From Candidatus Woesearchaeota archaeon (GTDB lineage Archaea; Nanobdellota; Nanobdellia; Woesearchaeales; JAHWHD01), in assembly GCA_019323525.1 (NCBI GenBank), contig JAHWHD010000075.1, positions 1-16,210 of the forward strand: a stretch of DNA of 16,210 nucleotides. The letters are read 5' to 3'. Of this stretch, positions 1-9,055 are shown in pieces (the stretch's first letter is position 1; each line of letters starts with the position of its first letter). Under the pieces are notes generated by a model. It ran no database searches and was not told the origin of the DNA. It saw only the letters and a program-made list of their open reading frames with translations. The position numbers and the translations under genes are program-made.

Positions 1-599
1 TACCTACTAGCGTCTGCCTGTCTTTCCATCTCAAGTTTCTTAGAAATAGCTCCAGAATTCGGTGACATCTTGTAAGCGTTTATTATCTCTTCAGCAAGGC
101 ATTCTTCAATAGCTTTCTTAGAACCGAATGATTTGTGATAGGACAGTTGTGTAAATAATCTAAGTACATAGTCAACCCTTCTCTGTGGCGCGCTTTCAAC
201 AGCTTTAGGGTAACGAGCTCCGCCGTATTCTATTGTGATAATCTCTTCACGAGGAGCTGCATTGACAAGAGCCTCTACAAATACCTTGACTGGGTTTTGC
301 TTTGTCTTTTCCTCGATAATCTCAAAAGCTCTCTCAACTATCTTGTAAGCTGTAATGCCTTTGCCTGTGCAATGGTAAGATGTTTTGAAATGTTCTTTTG
401 ATTTATGGCCAGGGTTCATTACCTTGTTAATGAGCCGTTCAACTATGAAGTTCTTAGACTTGTGAAACCGAGTACCGATATGCTTGGCTCCTGTCTTTGG
501 AACTATCTTAGGTGTAAGATTGATATAGTTTTGAAGGCCAAGATCCTTTACAACAATCCCTGTTACAGACCATCTGTTGAAAGCTTTTATCTCTGCCAT
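1..599 (-). CDS. rps7: Small ribosomal subunit protein uS7 (only the last base of the stop lies outside)
   Basis: Encodes uS7, which nucleates the head of the 30S subunit by binding the 3' domain of 16S rRNA near the exit site. I translated it by hand as 199 residues from the ATG at 597-599. The start reads MAEIKAFNRWSVTGIVVKDL, and the middle holds the family-like stretches RFHKSKNFIVERLINK and EYGGARYPKAVESAPQRR. The last full codons give QADASR and are followed by TA at the window edge, so a TAA or TAG stop almost certainly lies one base outside. The length and the SR ending fit archaeal uS7. The ATG shares one base with the rps12 stop (TAATG), which suggests coupled translation. It is the last gene seen of the RNA polymerase/ribosomal operon; an elongation factor gene is the usual next gene in euryarchaea. 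Confidence 0.95.
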   Translation of the reverse strand, partial: MAEIKAFNRWSVTGIVVKDLGLQNYINLTPKIVPKTGAKHIGTRFHKSKNFIVERLINKVMNPGHKSKEHFKTSYHCTGKGITAYKIVERAFEIIEEKTKQNPVKVFVEALVNAAPREEIITIEYGGARYPKAVESAPQRRVDYVLRLFTQLSYHKSFGSKKAIEECLAEEIINAYKMSPNSGAISKKLEMERQADASR

Positions 600-1036
600 T
601 ATTTCCTTGCTTTCTCAAGCTTACCTCTCAATAGTGCGTTAAGGCTTTGATCGTTTACCTTGATGACCTGCCACCTAACTCCTGGGATGTCGCCTTTGGC
701 TCTTCCTTGCTTGCCGCCGATACATTCAACTATTACCTCGTCGTGTTCGTCAACAAGCTTTGTTGCTCCGTCTCCAGGCAGGAAAGCAGTAATCTGTTTA
801 CCGTTCTTGATAAGCTGAACTCTTGCGCATTTACGCATAGCTGAGTTTGGCTGTTTAGCTTCTAACTGTACCTTCTCAAGAACAATGCCTTTAGCTTGTG
901 AGCTTGTACCAAGAGGGTCAGATTTCTCTTTCAGCTTGAACAATCGTCTAACATAGTCTTTGCTATGCATTTTGCCTGATTTCCTTCGTTTCTTGAGCTT
1001 GTTACCAGCTCCTATACCGCGTGCTTTCTTTCCCAT
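599..1036 (-). CDS. rps12: Small ribosomal subunit protein uS12
   Basis: Encodes uS12 (145 residues), the decoding-centre protein that contacts helices 27 and 44 of 16S rRNA and monitors the codon-anticodon pair. The basic N-terminus (MGKKARGIGAGNKLKKRRK) and the two conserved loops are visible: KQPNSAMRKCARVQL around residues 61-75 and GDIPGVRW around 115-122. Length matches archaeal S12 (about 145-147). The start ATG follows GATGATACA, a weak Shine-Dalgarno-like stretch, and a TATA-like TTTAAATA lies 26-27 bases upstream, so an additional leaderless transcript is possible. It follows nusA after 52 bases, the widest gap in the operon, and overlaps the rps7 start by one base. Confidence 0.97.
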   Translation of the reverse strand: MGKKARGIGAGNKLKKRRKSGKMHSKDYVRRLFKLKEKSDPLGTSSQAKGIVLEKVQLEAKQPNSAMRKCARVQLIKNGKQITAFLPGDGATKLVDEHDEVIVECIGGKQGRAKGDIPGVRWQVIKVNDQSLNALLRGKLEKARK

Positions 1037-1058
1037 TGTATCATCGAATAAATGTCTT

Positions 1059-1066
1059 ATTTAAAA
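1059..1066 (-). promoter_or_regulatory. Possible internal TATA box for rps12-rps7
   Basis: The minus strand reads TTTAAATA here, centred 26-27 bases before the rps12 ATG. That is the usual archaeal TATA-to-start distance, so a leaderless rps12-rps7 transcript could begin at the ATG. The 52-base nusA-rps12 gap is the only long spacer in the operon. The region is AT-rich, so chance occurrence is a real alternative. Confidence 0.35.
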
Positions 1067-1088
1067 AGCTTACTGTTTCATTTATATA

Positions 1089-1505
1089 TTAAATGACCTT
1101 GATCTCTTCTATCTCAAAGTATCTCTGGACTATCTTTTCATTGTTCCTGAGGATTTCAGCAGCTTTTCCTATCAAAAGTCCTCTTGAATGGCTGTCAGGG
1201 CTTGTGATTGTTATTATGCTGTTATCCTGTTCAATGTTCTTTGCCTTGACAGGGTAAATCACGTTATTGATAAACCTTATAAGGTCAGGATTGAACTCAA
1301 TAATCCTTATCCTCTTCTTAAGCATGCCTTCAATCTTCTTTACGTTCGCAGCTTTCTTGCCGATTGCTTTTCCTATCTCGCCTTCCTGTACAACGAAAAC
1401 AAGTTTTTCGCCAAGTTCGAAACAGTCCTTGACTTTTGCTCGTGTAATAGTCTCGAATAAAGATATATATTTCATTAAGTTAATATCGTATTTGATCTTT
1501 ATCAT
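1089..1505 (-). CDS. nusA: Archaeal NusA-like transcription factor (two KH domains)
   Basis: Encodes the short archaeal NusA, which has only the two KH RNA-binding domains and lacks the bacterial N-terminal polymerase-binding and S1 domains. A role in transcription termination or elongation is inferred from the family. I chose the ATG at 1503-1505, giving MIKIKYDINLMKYISLFE and 138 residues, because this is the usual archaeal N-terminus and it overlaps the rpl30e stop as ATGA. An upstream in-frame ATG at 1544 would add an unfamiliar Cys/Phe-rich stretch read from inside rpl30e. KH1 shows GEIGKAIGKKAANVKKIE (GxxG-type loop, IGKK) and KH2 shows SRGLLIGKAAEILRNNEK. Its position between rpl30e and rps12 is typical. 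Confidence 0.93.
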   Translation of the reverse strand: MIKIKYDINLMKYISLFETITRAKVKDCFELGEKLVFVVQEGEIGKAIGKKAANVKKIEGMLKKRIRIIEFNPDLIRFINNVIYPVKAKNIEQDNSIITITSPDSHSRGLLIGKAAEILRNNEKIVQRYFEIEEIKVI

Positions 1506-1780
1506 TTTATAGAAATCACAGAAATAGCAAAAGGTTTCTTGCATAATGTGCCTAGCTCGTCGTTAGGTTGTTTAAGCTGCACAACTTCGATATTGGCGAG
1601 TTTAGCATAGTGCTGGATATCGGATTTGATATCTTCAGGGCAGTTGCTTGTTACAAATACTTTAGACAGTTTTCCAAGCTTTAGCTGTTTTATAGTGCGT
1701 TCTGTACCTAATACAGCTTTGCCTGCTTTAAGCGCGTTCTTTACATCTTCAATTGCCTTTGATGTTGTTGCTTTTGCCAT
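1502..1780 (-). CDS. rpl30e: Large ribosomal subunit protein eL30 (L30e)
   Basis: Encodes eL30, a 92-residue protein of the L7Ae/L30e/S12e/Gadd45 fold that binds kink-turn RNA in the large subunit. Visible family features are the N-terminal helix (SKAIEDVKNALKAGKAVLG), the central KLSKVFVTSNCPEDIKSDIQHY and the GTLCKKPFAISVISIK end, where GTLCGKPF is the usual form; here the second Gly is Lys. It lies in its usual archaeal place between rpoA2 and nusA, 24 bases after the rpoA2 stop. Its stop overlaps the nusA start (ATGA). I see no convincing Shine-Dalgarno sequence before the ATG. Confidence 0.94.
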   Translation of the reverse strand: MAKATTSKAIEDVKNALKAGKAVLGTERTIKQLKLGKLSKVFVTSNCPEDIKSDIQHYAKLANIEVVQLKQPNDELGTLCKKPFAISVISIK

Positions 1781-1804
1781 TATTATCTAAAATTTTAATG
1801 AGTA

Positions 1805-2938
1805 TTATTTAAACTTTGTTATTAAACCTGGAAGTCCTGTACCAACAGGAACTGGCTGGTTAAGCATGACGTTCTCAACTACTGAGTTTAGCTTGTCGAC
1901 CTCGCCGCTCAGCGATGCGTTGATGATGTGTCTTATAGGTGTCTCGAAAGAGGCCCTTGCAAGTACAGATGCTTTCTCGCTGACAACACCGTACCTTGTG
2001 ATGCCTTTGATCTCGCCTGTTGCACACATTGTATCAGCGACAAGCATGATGTGTCTAACGTCAACGTTAAGGCCCTGGCTCTCAATAACCTTGAATACTT
2101 CGTTTATAATAGCTTGCCTTGCAGCTTCAATGCCAAGAACTGAAGCGATCTCGTAAATGTCGTTTGAGATTGTTCTTGACTCGTCTACATTTTCAAGCTG
2201 CAGCACCTCTTTCAAGTTGACGCCTGCAGTGATTATCACGAACTCTTCGCCTCTCTTGACAGGAAGTACCTGGGAAATCCCTTTGATGCCTCTAACATAA
2301 GTGTTCTTGATCTTTTCCTTGATCTTGTATATCTCGTTGATGTTGATATCTTTAGCTTTTGGCTTGAAAAGAAGTTTGCTGTCTTTTTTCTTGATACTTA
2401 TGCTCTTCAATTGTTTGCTGAGTGTAGAGATAAGTTCAGCTTCTTTAAGGTCTAGCTCAGACATCTTCTCAGTATCAAGCTCTACCTCGATTATGCTCTC
2501 TGCAATATTGATTGATATCTCTGAAGAGACCTCTTCAAGGTTTGTCTCTTTTATGGCGAGTGCGAGTTCTTTTATCTTGGTGCCTTTATTATAGGGAGAC
2601 TTAAGATAGATCTCCATCATAGGTGTGGTGATGGATTTCCTACCGTCTAGAATCTCGATAAGCCGCGGCAGACCCATTGTGACGTTCATCTCTGCAACAC
2701 CTGCAAAGTGGAATGTGTTAAGGGTCATCTGCGTACCAGGTTCTCCAATACTTTCAGCAGCGATCAACCCGACAGATTCGCCTGCCTCGATCTTTGCGTT
2801 ATTATACTCTTTTAAGACAGTGTCCAGAACCTCTTTAAGTTTTGTCTTTGAGATGCCTTTAGGAAGGTTCTCTTTAACCTCTTCTAAGATGTTCTCAGGG
2901 ATCTTGTTCTTGTATTCCTTAAATGTAGCTTCGTCCAT
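1805..2938 (-). CDS. rpoA2: DNA-directed RNA polymerase subunit A''
   Basis: Encodes the C-terminal part of the largest RNA polymerase subunit (377 residues), split from A' as in all archaea. It carries the bridge-helix-proximal and trigger-loop region and part of the cleft and jaw. The hallmark stretch AGESVGLIAAESIGEPGTQ at about 52-70, followed by MTLNTFHFAGVAEMNVTMG, covers the trigger loop and its base. GLPRLIEILDGRK follows. The C-terminal part has VDVRHIMLVADTMCATGEIKG and RASFETPIRHI, typical of clamp and switch regions. Length is within the usual 370-400. The ATG shares one base with the rpoA1 stop (TAATG), so equal amounts of A' and A'' are favoured by coupling. Confidence 0.98.
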   Translation of the reverse strand: MDEATFKEYKNKIPENILEEVKENLPKGISKTKLKEVLDTVLKEYNNAKIEAGESVGLIAAESIGEPGTQMTLNTFHFAGVAEMNVTMGLPRLIEILDGRKSITTPMMEIYLKSPYNKGTKIKELALAIKETNLEEVSSEISINIAESIIEVELDTEKMSELDLKEAELISTLSKQLKSISIKKKDSKLLFKPKAKDININEIYKIKEKIKNTYVRGIKGISQVLPVKRGEEFVIITAGVNLKEVLQLENVDESRTISNDIYEIASVLGIEAARQAIINEVFKVIESQGLNVDVRHIMLVADTMCATGEIKGITRYGVVSEKASVLARASFETPIRHIINASLSGEVDKLNSVVENVMLNQPVPVGTGLPGLITKFK

Positions 2939-5511
2939 TATCTGTTCACCACTGAATGGATTATGTTCTTTACATTGATGACGCCTTTCTCAGATTTTGA
3001 GACGTCGATATTGTCTTCTCCATAACTGAACTGGACAATCTTCTTGCTAGCGTCTCTAACTGTATCATCGTATTCGACTTTCAAGTCCTGCATTGCGTTT
3101 GCAAGCCTTCTATAAAGGTATCCTGATTTTGGAGTCCTAAGTGCAGTGTCCATCTGTGAGTCACGACCGGTCATTGCCATGAAGAAAAACTCATGAGGTT
3201 TTAGGCCGGACTTGAAACCGCGGCTTATGAAACCGTGAGCTGCAGGGCTTAGGTCGTTTTTCTTGAAACATGAAAGTGTTCTTTTTGAAAAACCTTTCTC
3301 GATCCTCTTACCCCTGAGAGCTTGCTGGCCTACACATGCTGACATCTGTGCGATGTTAAGAGGACCGCCTGCTCCGCCTGATTTTGTCATGATCAGCATC
3401 CCTGTCTGCTTTGTAAACGTCTCTGTAACCTTCTTACCAATCTCGTTCCTTGATTTGTTAAGTGTCTCAAGGATCTTAAGCTCTAGAGTTTCCATAAGAG
3501 TCTTGCCAGGGAATGGCAAAAGTTCTTTATTATGGAATGATTCGATAAGCTTGTTAACTTCTACATCAGTTTCTTCATAAATCTTGTTTACCTTTTCAAT
3601 CGCTGCAGCTGAAAGGTCAATATCTGATATGTTTGTAGAGAATCCTTTAGTGATCAGTGCGTTCACGCCTAGCTTGAACACGTGGTTAAGGAAGTTTACA
3701 GCAAAGCCTTCGCCGTATCTCTTGTGAAGGTTTCTAAGCAGCAAACCCTGGCCCTGACCGAGAAGGCCTTTGTCCATTGAACCTGAGACAAGCTTGCCGT
3801 TCTTTATCTCGACTTTCTCGCCTGACCTTGACGTGCCTACGAAATTGAAATCCTTAGGAATGATAGCTGAGAATAGTTCTTTGCCTGTGATATTGTCATT
3901 GTTAGGGAGCACTGAAAAATCTGTAATCCCTGACTTGGCGAGTATTGTGACAGCTTGTTCCCTTGTAACCTCGAAGTCTGTAGTGAGCATGAAGTTTCCT
4001 GATAATGCGTCCTGGATACCCCCCATTACAGATAGGCCGTACCTAGGAGAGATTATTTGCGTCTGGATAAGCATTAGTATCTCTGCTTCTGCTCTTGATT
4101 CTTCGTTCTGAGGGACGTGAAGGTTCATCTCGTCACCGTCAAAGTCTGCGTTGTACGGAGCGCATACAGCAGGGTTAAGCCTGAATGTCTGGCCTGGCAA
4201 GACCTTTATCTTGTGACACATCATGCTCATCCTGTGAAGTGACGGCTGCCTGTTGAATATTGCTATATCGCCGTCCATAAGGTGTCTTTCAACTATATAG
4301 CCTGGCTGCAGTTCCTCTAGAAGCTGTTCGCGCGTCTCGTCAGTGATCTTTTTCTTTTTACCGTCAGGTCTGATGATATAGTTTGAGCCAGGATATTTGG
4401 CAGGGCCTTTCTCGACAAATCTTTTTAGATATTCAATGTTCCATTCAGTGACGCGTTCAGGAATAGTAAGTTTCATCGCGACTCTCATAGGAACACCTAC
4501 CTCGTTAAGTTCTATCCTTGGATCAGGGCTGATGACTGTTCTTGCAGAGAAGTTTGTACGTTTACCTGCAAGGTTGTGCCTGATACGGCCTTCCTTGCTC
4601 TTGATACGCTCTGAAAGTGTCTTCAGCGGCTGGCCTGACCTGTGTCTTGCAGGAGGTAGCTGTGAAACATTATTGTTAAAGAATGTTGTTACGTGGTACT
4701 GCAGCAGGTCCCAAAGGTCTTCAATGATTATCTCAGGAGCGCCTGCATTGATGTTCTCGAAAAGTCTCTGGTTTATCCTTACGATATCTCCTAGCTTGTG
4801 AGTAAGGTCGTCCTCTGAACGCTCGCCTGATTCAAGAGTGATGCTAGGACGCATTGTGACTGGAGGGATTGCAAGCACTGTAAGAATCATCCATTCAGGT
4901 CTGCAGGATTTTGGGTCTATACCGAACAAAGGCAAGTCCTCGTCAGGAATCTTTTCAAGCCTGCTCCTGACCTCGATAGGAGAGATCCGTTTCTCGTTTT
5001 CAAGGAATGTGGTTGGTTTCTCAATACTGATTTTTGGCTGTTTTGCCTTGCAATGAGGGCATTTAGTGATGGCTTTAAGAGATCTAACAGTGCTTTTAGC
5101 AACCTTACGCTTGGTCATAACCTCAATCTTTGCCTCGCCTGTCTCGTCAAGAAGTATCTTGCTGACCTTGCCTCTTGGCAGAAGAGCGCGGCCGCATTCC
5201 TTGCAAGTTCCTTTCAACAGGTTAAGCACGATCTCTACAAAGTTGATGTGAACTACTGGTCGGGCAAGCTCGATATATCCAAAGTGGCCTATGCATTCCT
5301 TTAACTTTGAACCGCAGGTCTTGCATTTCAGGCCAGGGTCGATAACTCCAAGGCGGATATCCATCAGGCCACCGTCTACAGGGTAGCCTTCCTTATCATA
5401 AAGTTCTGGAGTGACGATCTTTGCAGATGCCATCTTCTTAATAGTCTTTGGAGAGAATACACTAAATGTAATGCTGTCGACCTTTTTGAATACGTAGTTT
5501 TGGAATTCCAT
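2938..5511 (-). CDS. rpoA1: DNA-directed RNA polymerase subunit A'
   Basis: Encodes the N-terminal two-thirds of the largest RNA polymerase subunit (857 residues; family about 870-900). Clamp-core zinc ligands are visible as C63, C66, C73 and H76 (in CKTCGSKLKECIGHFG), with a second set at C103, C106, C151 and C154. The catalytic magnesium loop NADFDGDEMNLH begins at about residue 454, with all three aspartates (456, 458, 460). RTVISPDPRIELNEVGVP and the FNRQPSLHRMSMM stretch before the active site are also as expected. No intein interrupts it, although the active-site loop is a known intein site. A TGAGGT Shine-Dalgarno-like sequence overlapping the rpoB1 stop precedes the ATG by a few bases. 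Confidence 0.98.
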   Translation of the reverse strand: MEFQNYVFKKVDSITFSVFSPKTIKKMASAKIVTPELYDKEGYPVDGGLMDIRLGVIDPGLKCKTCGSKLKECIGHFGYIELARPVVHINFVEIVLNLLKGTCKECGRALLPRGKVSKILLDETGEAKIEVMTKRKVAKSTVRSLKAITKCPHCKAKQPKISIEKPTTFLENEKRISPIEVRSRLEKIPDEDLPLFGIDPKSCRPEWMILTVLAIPPVTMRPSITLESGERSEDDLTHKLGDIVRINQRLFENINAGAPEIIIEDLWDLLQYHVTTFFNNNVSQLPPARHRSGQPLKTLSERIKSKEGRIRHNLAGKRTNFSARTVISPDPRIELNEVGVPMRVAMKLTIPERVTEWNIEYLKRFVEKGPAKYPGSNYIIRPDGKKKKITDETREQLLEELQPGYIVERHLMDGDIAIFNRQPSLHRMSMMCHKIKVLPGQTFRLNPAVCAPYNADFDGDEMNLHVPQNEESRAEAEILMLIQTQIISPRYGLSVMGGIQDALSGNFMLTTDFEVTREQAVTILAKSGITDFSVLPNNDNITGKELFSAIIPKDFNFVGTSRSGEKVEIKNGKLVSGSMDKGLLGQGQGLLLRNLHKRYGEGFAVNFLNHVFKLGVNALITKGFSTNISDIDLSAAAIEKVNKIYEETDVEVNKLIESFHNKELLPFPGKTLMETLELKILETLNKSRNEIGKKVTETFTKQTGMLIMTKSGGAGGPLNIAQMSACVGQQALRGKRIEKGFSKRTLSCFKKNDLSPAAHGFISRGFKSGLKPHEFFFMAMTGRDSQMDTALRTPKSGYLYRRLANAMQDLKVEYDDTVRDASKKIVQFSYGEDNIDVSKSEKGVINVKNIIHSVVNR

Positions 5512-5519
5512 CTTGAACC

Positions 5520-7322
5520 TCAGTATTTGTTTTTTAGCTTTAGCCTAGGGCATATGCCAAGTGTCTTGAACTCGTCAAGTATAAGCTTGAAAGCGTACGA
5601 TATCTCGATATTGCTTATCTCTACATTCTCGCCGCAGATAGGACAGTATTTCTTGTTCTTGTACTCGTCGTAAACAGCGATCATGCCGCAGCCTTCGCAT
5701 ACAGGGACAATGGTCTTGTCTGAGTCGAACCTTTCTTTGAGCAGTAGCGATGCGCCGTGCGCGACAAAAGTGTCTTTCTCCATCTCTCCAAGTCTTAGGC
5801 CTCCTTCTTTTGCACGGCCTTCGGTTGGCTGCCTGGTAAGAAGCTGTATAGGGCCGCGGGCTCTTGACTGGAGCTTGTTAGCTACCATGTGTTTAAGTTT
5901 AAGATAGTACATGTTACCGATATAGATCTTTGCCTTGAACATCTCGCCTGTCTTTCCATTGTAAAGGGTCTCTGTGCCGTTTTCCCTGAAGCCAAGGCTT
6001 AGGAGTTCTTTCCTGATATCTGCTTCTTTTTCAGTCTCGAAGCATGTGCCGTCTATGATCCTTCCAGAAAGTGCCCCTGTTTTTCCGCCTATAAGTTCGA
6101 TCAAGTGCGCGATGGTCATCCTTGACGGAATACCATGAGGAGAGAATACAATGTCTGGAGTTACACCTGATGCTGTGAACGGCATGTCTGTCTCAGGGAC
6201 AATTAGGGATATAACGCCTTTCTGGCCGTAACGGCTAGTAAACTTGTCTCCAATCTCAGGGATTCTCTGGTCGCGGACACGGACCTGGATAAGCTTGTTA
6301 CCTTCCTCGTTTTCTGTGAGAAGTACAAAGTCGATAATGCCTGACTCGCCGTGGTGCATTGATACAGAGGATTCGCGTCTTGTGCTTGATGCAAGATTGT
6401 ATTCGTCCATGCTGCTGAGGAACCTTGGAGGCGAAGTCTTTCCTATAATAACGTCTTCTTCACCAACAACTGCCTCTGGATAGACTATCCCATCTTCTTC
6501 AAGTAGCCTGTAGTCGTGCTCGCTCTTATACCCTTTAACTTCTTTATCAGGGATGCCTATCTCGTCGACCAAGCCGCCTGTATAACGAAGCTCTTCAGCA
6601 GTGGCTGGCTTAAAATAGGTTGAACGTGCCATGCCTCTTTCAATAGAGGATTTGTTAAGGACGATTGCGTCTTCCATGTTATAACCTTCATAGCTCATAA
6701 CTGCAACAATAACGTTCTGGCCGAACGGATGTTTCTCGTAATGAGAGATCTGGTTCATGATCGTGCTGCACAAAGGAATCTGCGGAGTGTTAAGAAGGTT
6801 GACGTCTGTGTCAAGCCTTACAAAGTAGTTTGCTGCATAAAACCCAAGAGCTTGTTTCTGGTTCTTTGAGCCCTGGTTAAGCCTAACGCTGTGGTTGAAG
6901 TTTCCAAATGGTACCAATGAAGTGCACAAGCCAAGTATGCCCATAGGCATTATCTCTAGGTGAGTATGTTCCTCTGTAATCTCTTCAGGGAACACTGCAA
7001 CAAACGCGTTCTCTTCTTCAGAAGCGTCAAGATATTCAATAACACCTTGCTTAACAAGGTCTGACCATGTTATCTCGTTCTTCTCAAGCTGTTTAACGTG
7101 CTGTTCTGTTATAAGAGCCTGTCCTTCCTTGACCACGATAACTGGTCTTCTTGCCCTGCCTTTTGATGATTCAATATGGACCTCGTTAGAGTCGATGTCG
7201 TGGTATATGTTTATGTTAGCTGAGAGGTTGCCTTTTCTTCTCTCGTCCTTGAAAGAGCTTACAAACTCTGTAGCATCTTCAACAGTTCCGACAAATTTGT
7301 AATTGATATATACTTCAGCCAT
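5520..7322 (-). CDS. rpoB1: DNA-directed RNA polymerase subunit B' (C-terminal half of RpoB)
   Basis: Encodes the C-terminal part of the second-largest RNA polymerase subunit (600 residues), including the wall, hybrid-binding region and anchor. Landmarks are SYEGYNMEDAIVLNKSSIER at about 210-229, KFTSRYGQKGVISLIVPETD at about 360-379 and the HGIPSRMTIAHLIE stretch at 396-409. The C-terminal zinc site has C542, C545, C560 and C563 (CEGCG...CPICG). Length matches B' of archaea with a split B subunit. The start lies one base after the rpoB2 stop, and eight bases separate its stop from rpoA1. The split of B is seen in many euryarchaea and some DPANN, while Crenarchaeota have a fused B. Confidence 0.98.
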   Translation of the reverse strand: MAEVYINYKFVGTVEDATEFVSSFKDERRKGNLSANINIYHDIDSNEVHIESSKGRARRPVIVVKEGQALITEQHVKQLEKNEITWSDLVKQGVIEYLDASEEENAFVAVFPEEITEEHTHLEIMPMGILGLCTSLVPFGNFNHSVRLNQGSKNQKQALGFYAANYFVRLDTDVNLLNTPQIPLCSTIMNQISHYEKHPFGQNVIVAVMSYEGYNMEDAIVLNKSSIERGMARSTYFKPATAEELRYTGGLVDEIGIPDKEVKGYKSEHDYRLLEEDGIVYPEAVVGEEDVIIGKTSPPRFLSSMDEYNLASSTRRESSVSMHHGESGIIDFVLLTENEEGNKLIQVRVRDQRIPEIGDKFTSRYGQKGVISLIVPETDMPFTASGVTPDIVFSPHGIPSRMTIAHLIELIGGKTGALSGRIIDGTCFETEKEADIRKELLSLGFRENGTETLYNGKTGEMFKAKIYIGNMYYLKLKHMVANKLQSRARGPIQLLTRQPTEGRAKEGGLRLGEMEKDTFVAHGASLLLKERFDSDKTIVPVCEGCGMIAVYDEYKNKKYCPICGENVEISNIEISYAFKLILDEFKTLGICPRLKLKNKY

Positions 7323-7323
7323 A

Positions 7324-8811
7324 TTATCTCACGCTCTTGAGTCCGAGATTTTTCAGGACTTTCATTATATCAGCTTCGTTAGTTGTCTGCGAAATGCTGC
7401 ACAGCAGTGCCATATTCTTTCTAAGGCCTATGTTGGTACCTTCAGGAGTCTCAACAGGGCATAAACGTCCCCAATGTGTTGAGTGGAGTTCCCTGGCCTC
7501 GAAATTCTCCTGTGATGTGCTAAGAGGAGATACCACTCTCTGGAGATGTGATAAGGTCTGGAGATGGTTCATCCTGGCAATCCTCTGGCTAATACCTTTC
7601 CTGCCCCCGACCCAGTTGCCTGTTGCCATTGAGGAGTATATTCTTGAGGTCAGAAGCTTTTCTCTTATAATTACCTTGATAGACGGGAACTTCCCCCTCT
7701 TTACGATTCTCTGGAAATTATATAGCAGGTCGCCGATAAGTACCTTGATATTGACCCTTAACAGGTCAGCTAGAAGGTCTCCTGAAAGTTTAAGGCGTTT
7801 GTTCATGTAATGGTCTTTGTCGTCGATTTCGATTTCGCCAGTTGAGACCATTATGAACTTTTTAAGCAGCTTGCACAGGTTATAGGCTTTGAATATCCTG
7901 TCCTCCTGTATTATGCCCAGGTGAGGGAGCAGGTACTTGTCAAGAATCTCTTGCATCCTTTCAACCCTGATCTCTTTGCTCTGTGTAATCCCTATCTTTT
8001 TAGCCATGTAATCAAGAGCTTCTTCCTCTGATTTTATGTCTACAAACTCGAACAGGTTTACAAAGATGTCGTCGTATTGTTTCTCTTCTGAGATAAATCG
8101 CATAATCTCTTCGTCTTTTAATAGGCCCAGGGCTTTCACAACAACAATCAAAGGTATCCTCTTGACTCTTGTAAATGTCAGGTAGAAGATGCCGTCTTTC
8201 ATCTTTTCGATAGTGTGCGGAATCTTGTAAGAGCCTCTCTCTGAAAATAGTTTGCCGACGTATTCTGATACACCAACAGAAACCTTTTCAACAAGGAGCT
8301 TGTTAGACGCAAGGTCTTCAATATTTATAAGTACTTTCTCTGAACCGTTGATGATGAAATACCCGCCAGGATCGTCAGGGTCTTCGCCTTTCTCGATAAG
8401 TTCTTCCTTTGAGAGCTTGTTAAGATGGCAGTATTTTGATTTCAGCATTATAGGTAAATTGCCTATCTGTGTTGTGAAGCTCTCCCTCTGGACTCCGTTG
8501 ATGTGTGCGGAGACTTCGATGAACATCGGAGCTGAGTAGGTTATCTTCCTAAGTCTTGCTTCTGAAGGATATATTGGTCGCTTAGAACCGTCAGCCTCTG
8601 TAATCTCTGGTTTCTGAACCCAGATCTTGTCAAGACGTATCTTGAACTCGTCAATGTCTTGGGGTATGATAGTCGGCTCAATCTCTTTGTTCTCGTCGAC
8701 AATCTTTTGCAGTTCTTCTTCGATAAGATTGTTAAAAGATTCAATATCTGAGTCTATGAACAGTTGTTCTTCAAAATGTTTTTTAATCAGAGTCCTTCCA
8801 AAATCAGACAT
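7324..8811 (-). CDS. rpoB2: DNA-directed RNA polymerase subunit B'' (N-terminal half of RpoB)
   Basis: Encodes the N-terminal part of the second-largest RNA polymerase subunit (495 residues): protrusion, lobe and fork. Visible landmarks are PSEARLRKITYSAPMFIEV at about 81-99, GGYFIINGSEKVLINIEDLA at about 148-167, GNWVGGRKGISQ in the fork region and WGRLCPVETPEGTNIGLRK near the C-terminus, which is the conserved fork-loop motif. The protein ends shortly after this motif, the usual place for the archaeal B''/B' split. The ATG lies within the last codons of rpoH (8-base overlap), and the stop is one base before the rpoB1 ATG. Confidence 0.98.
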   Translation of the reverse strand: MSDFGRTLIKKHFEEQLFIDSDIESFNNLIEEELQKIVDENKEIEPTIIPQDIDEFKIRLDKIWVQKPEITEADGSKRPIYPSEARLRKITYSAPMFIEVSAHINGVQRESFTTQIGNLPIMLKSKYCHLNKLSKEELIEKGEDPDDPGGYFIINGSEKVLINIEDLASNKLLVEKVSVGVSEYVGKLFSERGSYKIPHTIEKMKDGIFYLTFTRVKRIPLIVVVKALGLLKDEEIMRFISEEKQYDDIFVNLFEFVDIKSEEEALDYMAKKIGITQSKEIRVERMQEILDKYLLPHLGIIQEDRIFKAYNLCKLLKKFIMVSTGEIEIDDKDHYMNKRLKLSGDLLADLLRVNIKVLIGDLLYNFQRIVKRGKFPSIKVIIREKLLTSRIYSSMATGNWVGGRKGISQRIARMNHLQTLSHLQRVVSPLSTSQENFEARELHSTHWGRLCPVETPEGTNIGLRKNMALLCSISQTTNEADIMKVLKNLGLKSVR

Positions 8812-9052
8812 TCACAACACCCCTGTAATAGGTTGATTCTCCTGAAGTAGGGCTTTTCCTTACAATTTTTACAATGTCGCCTTCCTTGACTTCGAGCTCT
8901 GTAAGAGATGCGTCGTTAATCTGTATCTTTGGAAGTTCTGCGAATGTTATCTTATATTTAGAAAATAGCTCCTTAACCTCTTTATCACTTAACTTAGAGT
9001 GCTTAGGCTTAAGGATGTGGTTCTTGATTACAAGTGCTTTTGATTTAGCCAT
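8804..9052 (-). CDS. rpoH: DNA-directed RNA polymerase subunit H
   Basis: Encodes RpoH (82 residues), the archaeal equivalent of the C-terminal assembly domain of eukaryotic Rpb5, located at the jaw of RNA polymerase. The family signature is clear: HILKPKHSKLSDKEVKELF, followed by FAELPKIQINDASLTELEV and GDIVKIVRKSPTSGE with the final YYRGVV. Length is normal (about 75-85). A Shine-Dalgarno sequence GGTGA lies four bases before the ATG. It heads the protein-coding part of the polymerase operon and lies only 21 bases after tRNA-Lys, with no room for an ordinary promoter in between. This suggests that it is transcribed from a promoter upstream of the tRNAs. Confidence 0.98.
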   Translation of the reverse strand: MAKSKALVIKNHILKPKHSKLSDKEVKELFSKYKITFAELPKIQINDASLTELEVKEGDIVKIVRKSPTSGESTYYRGVVNV

Positions 9053-9055
9053 TTT

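Noticed and set aside
1506..1544. Longer NusA start at 1544
   Set aside because: It would add 13 unfamiliar residues read from within rpl30e, whereas the ATG at 1505 gives the usual archaeal NusA N-terminus and an ATGA overlap.
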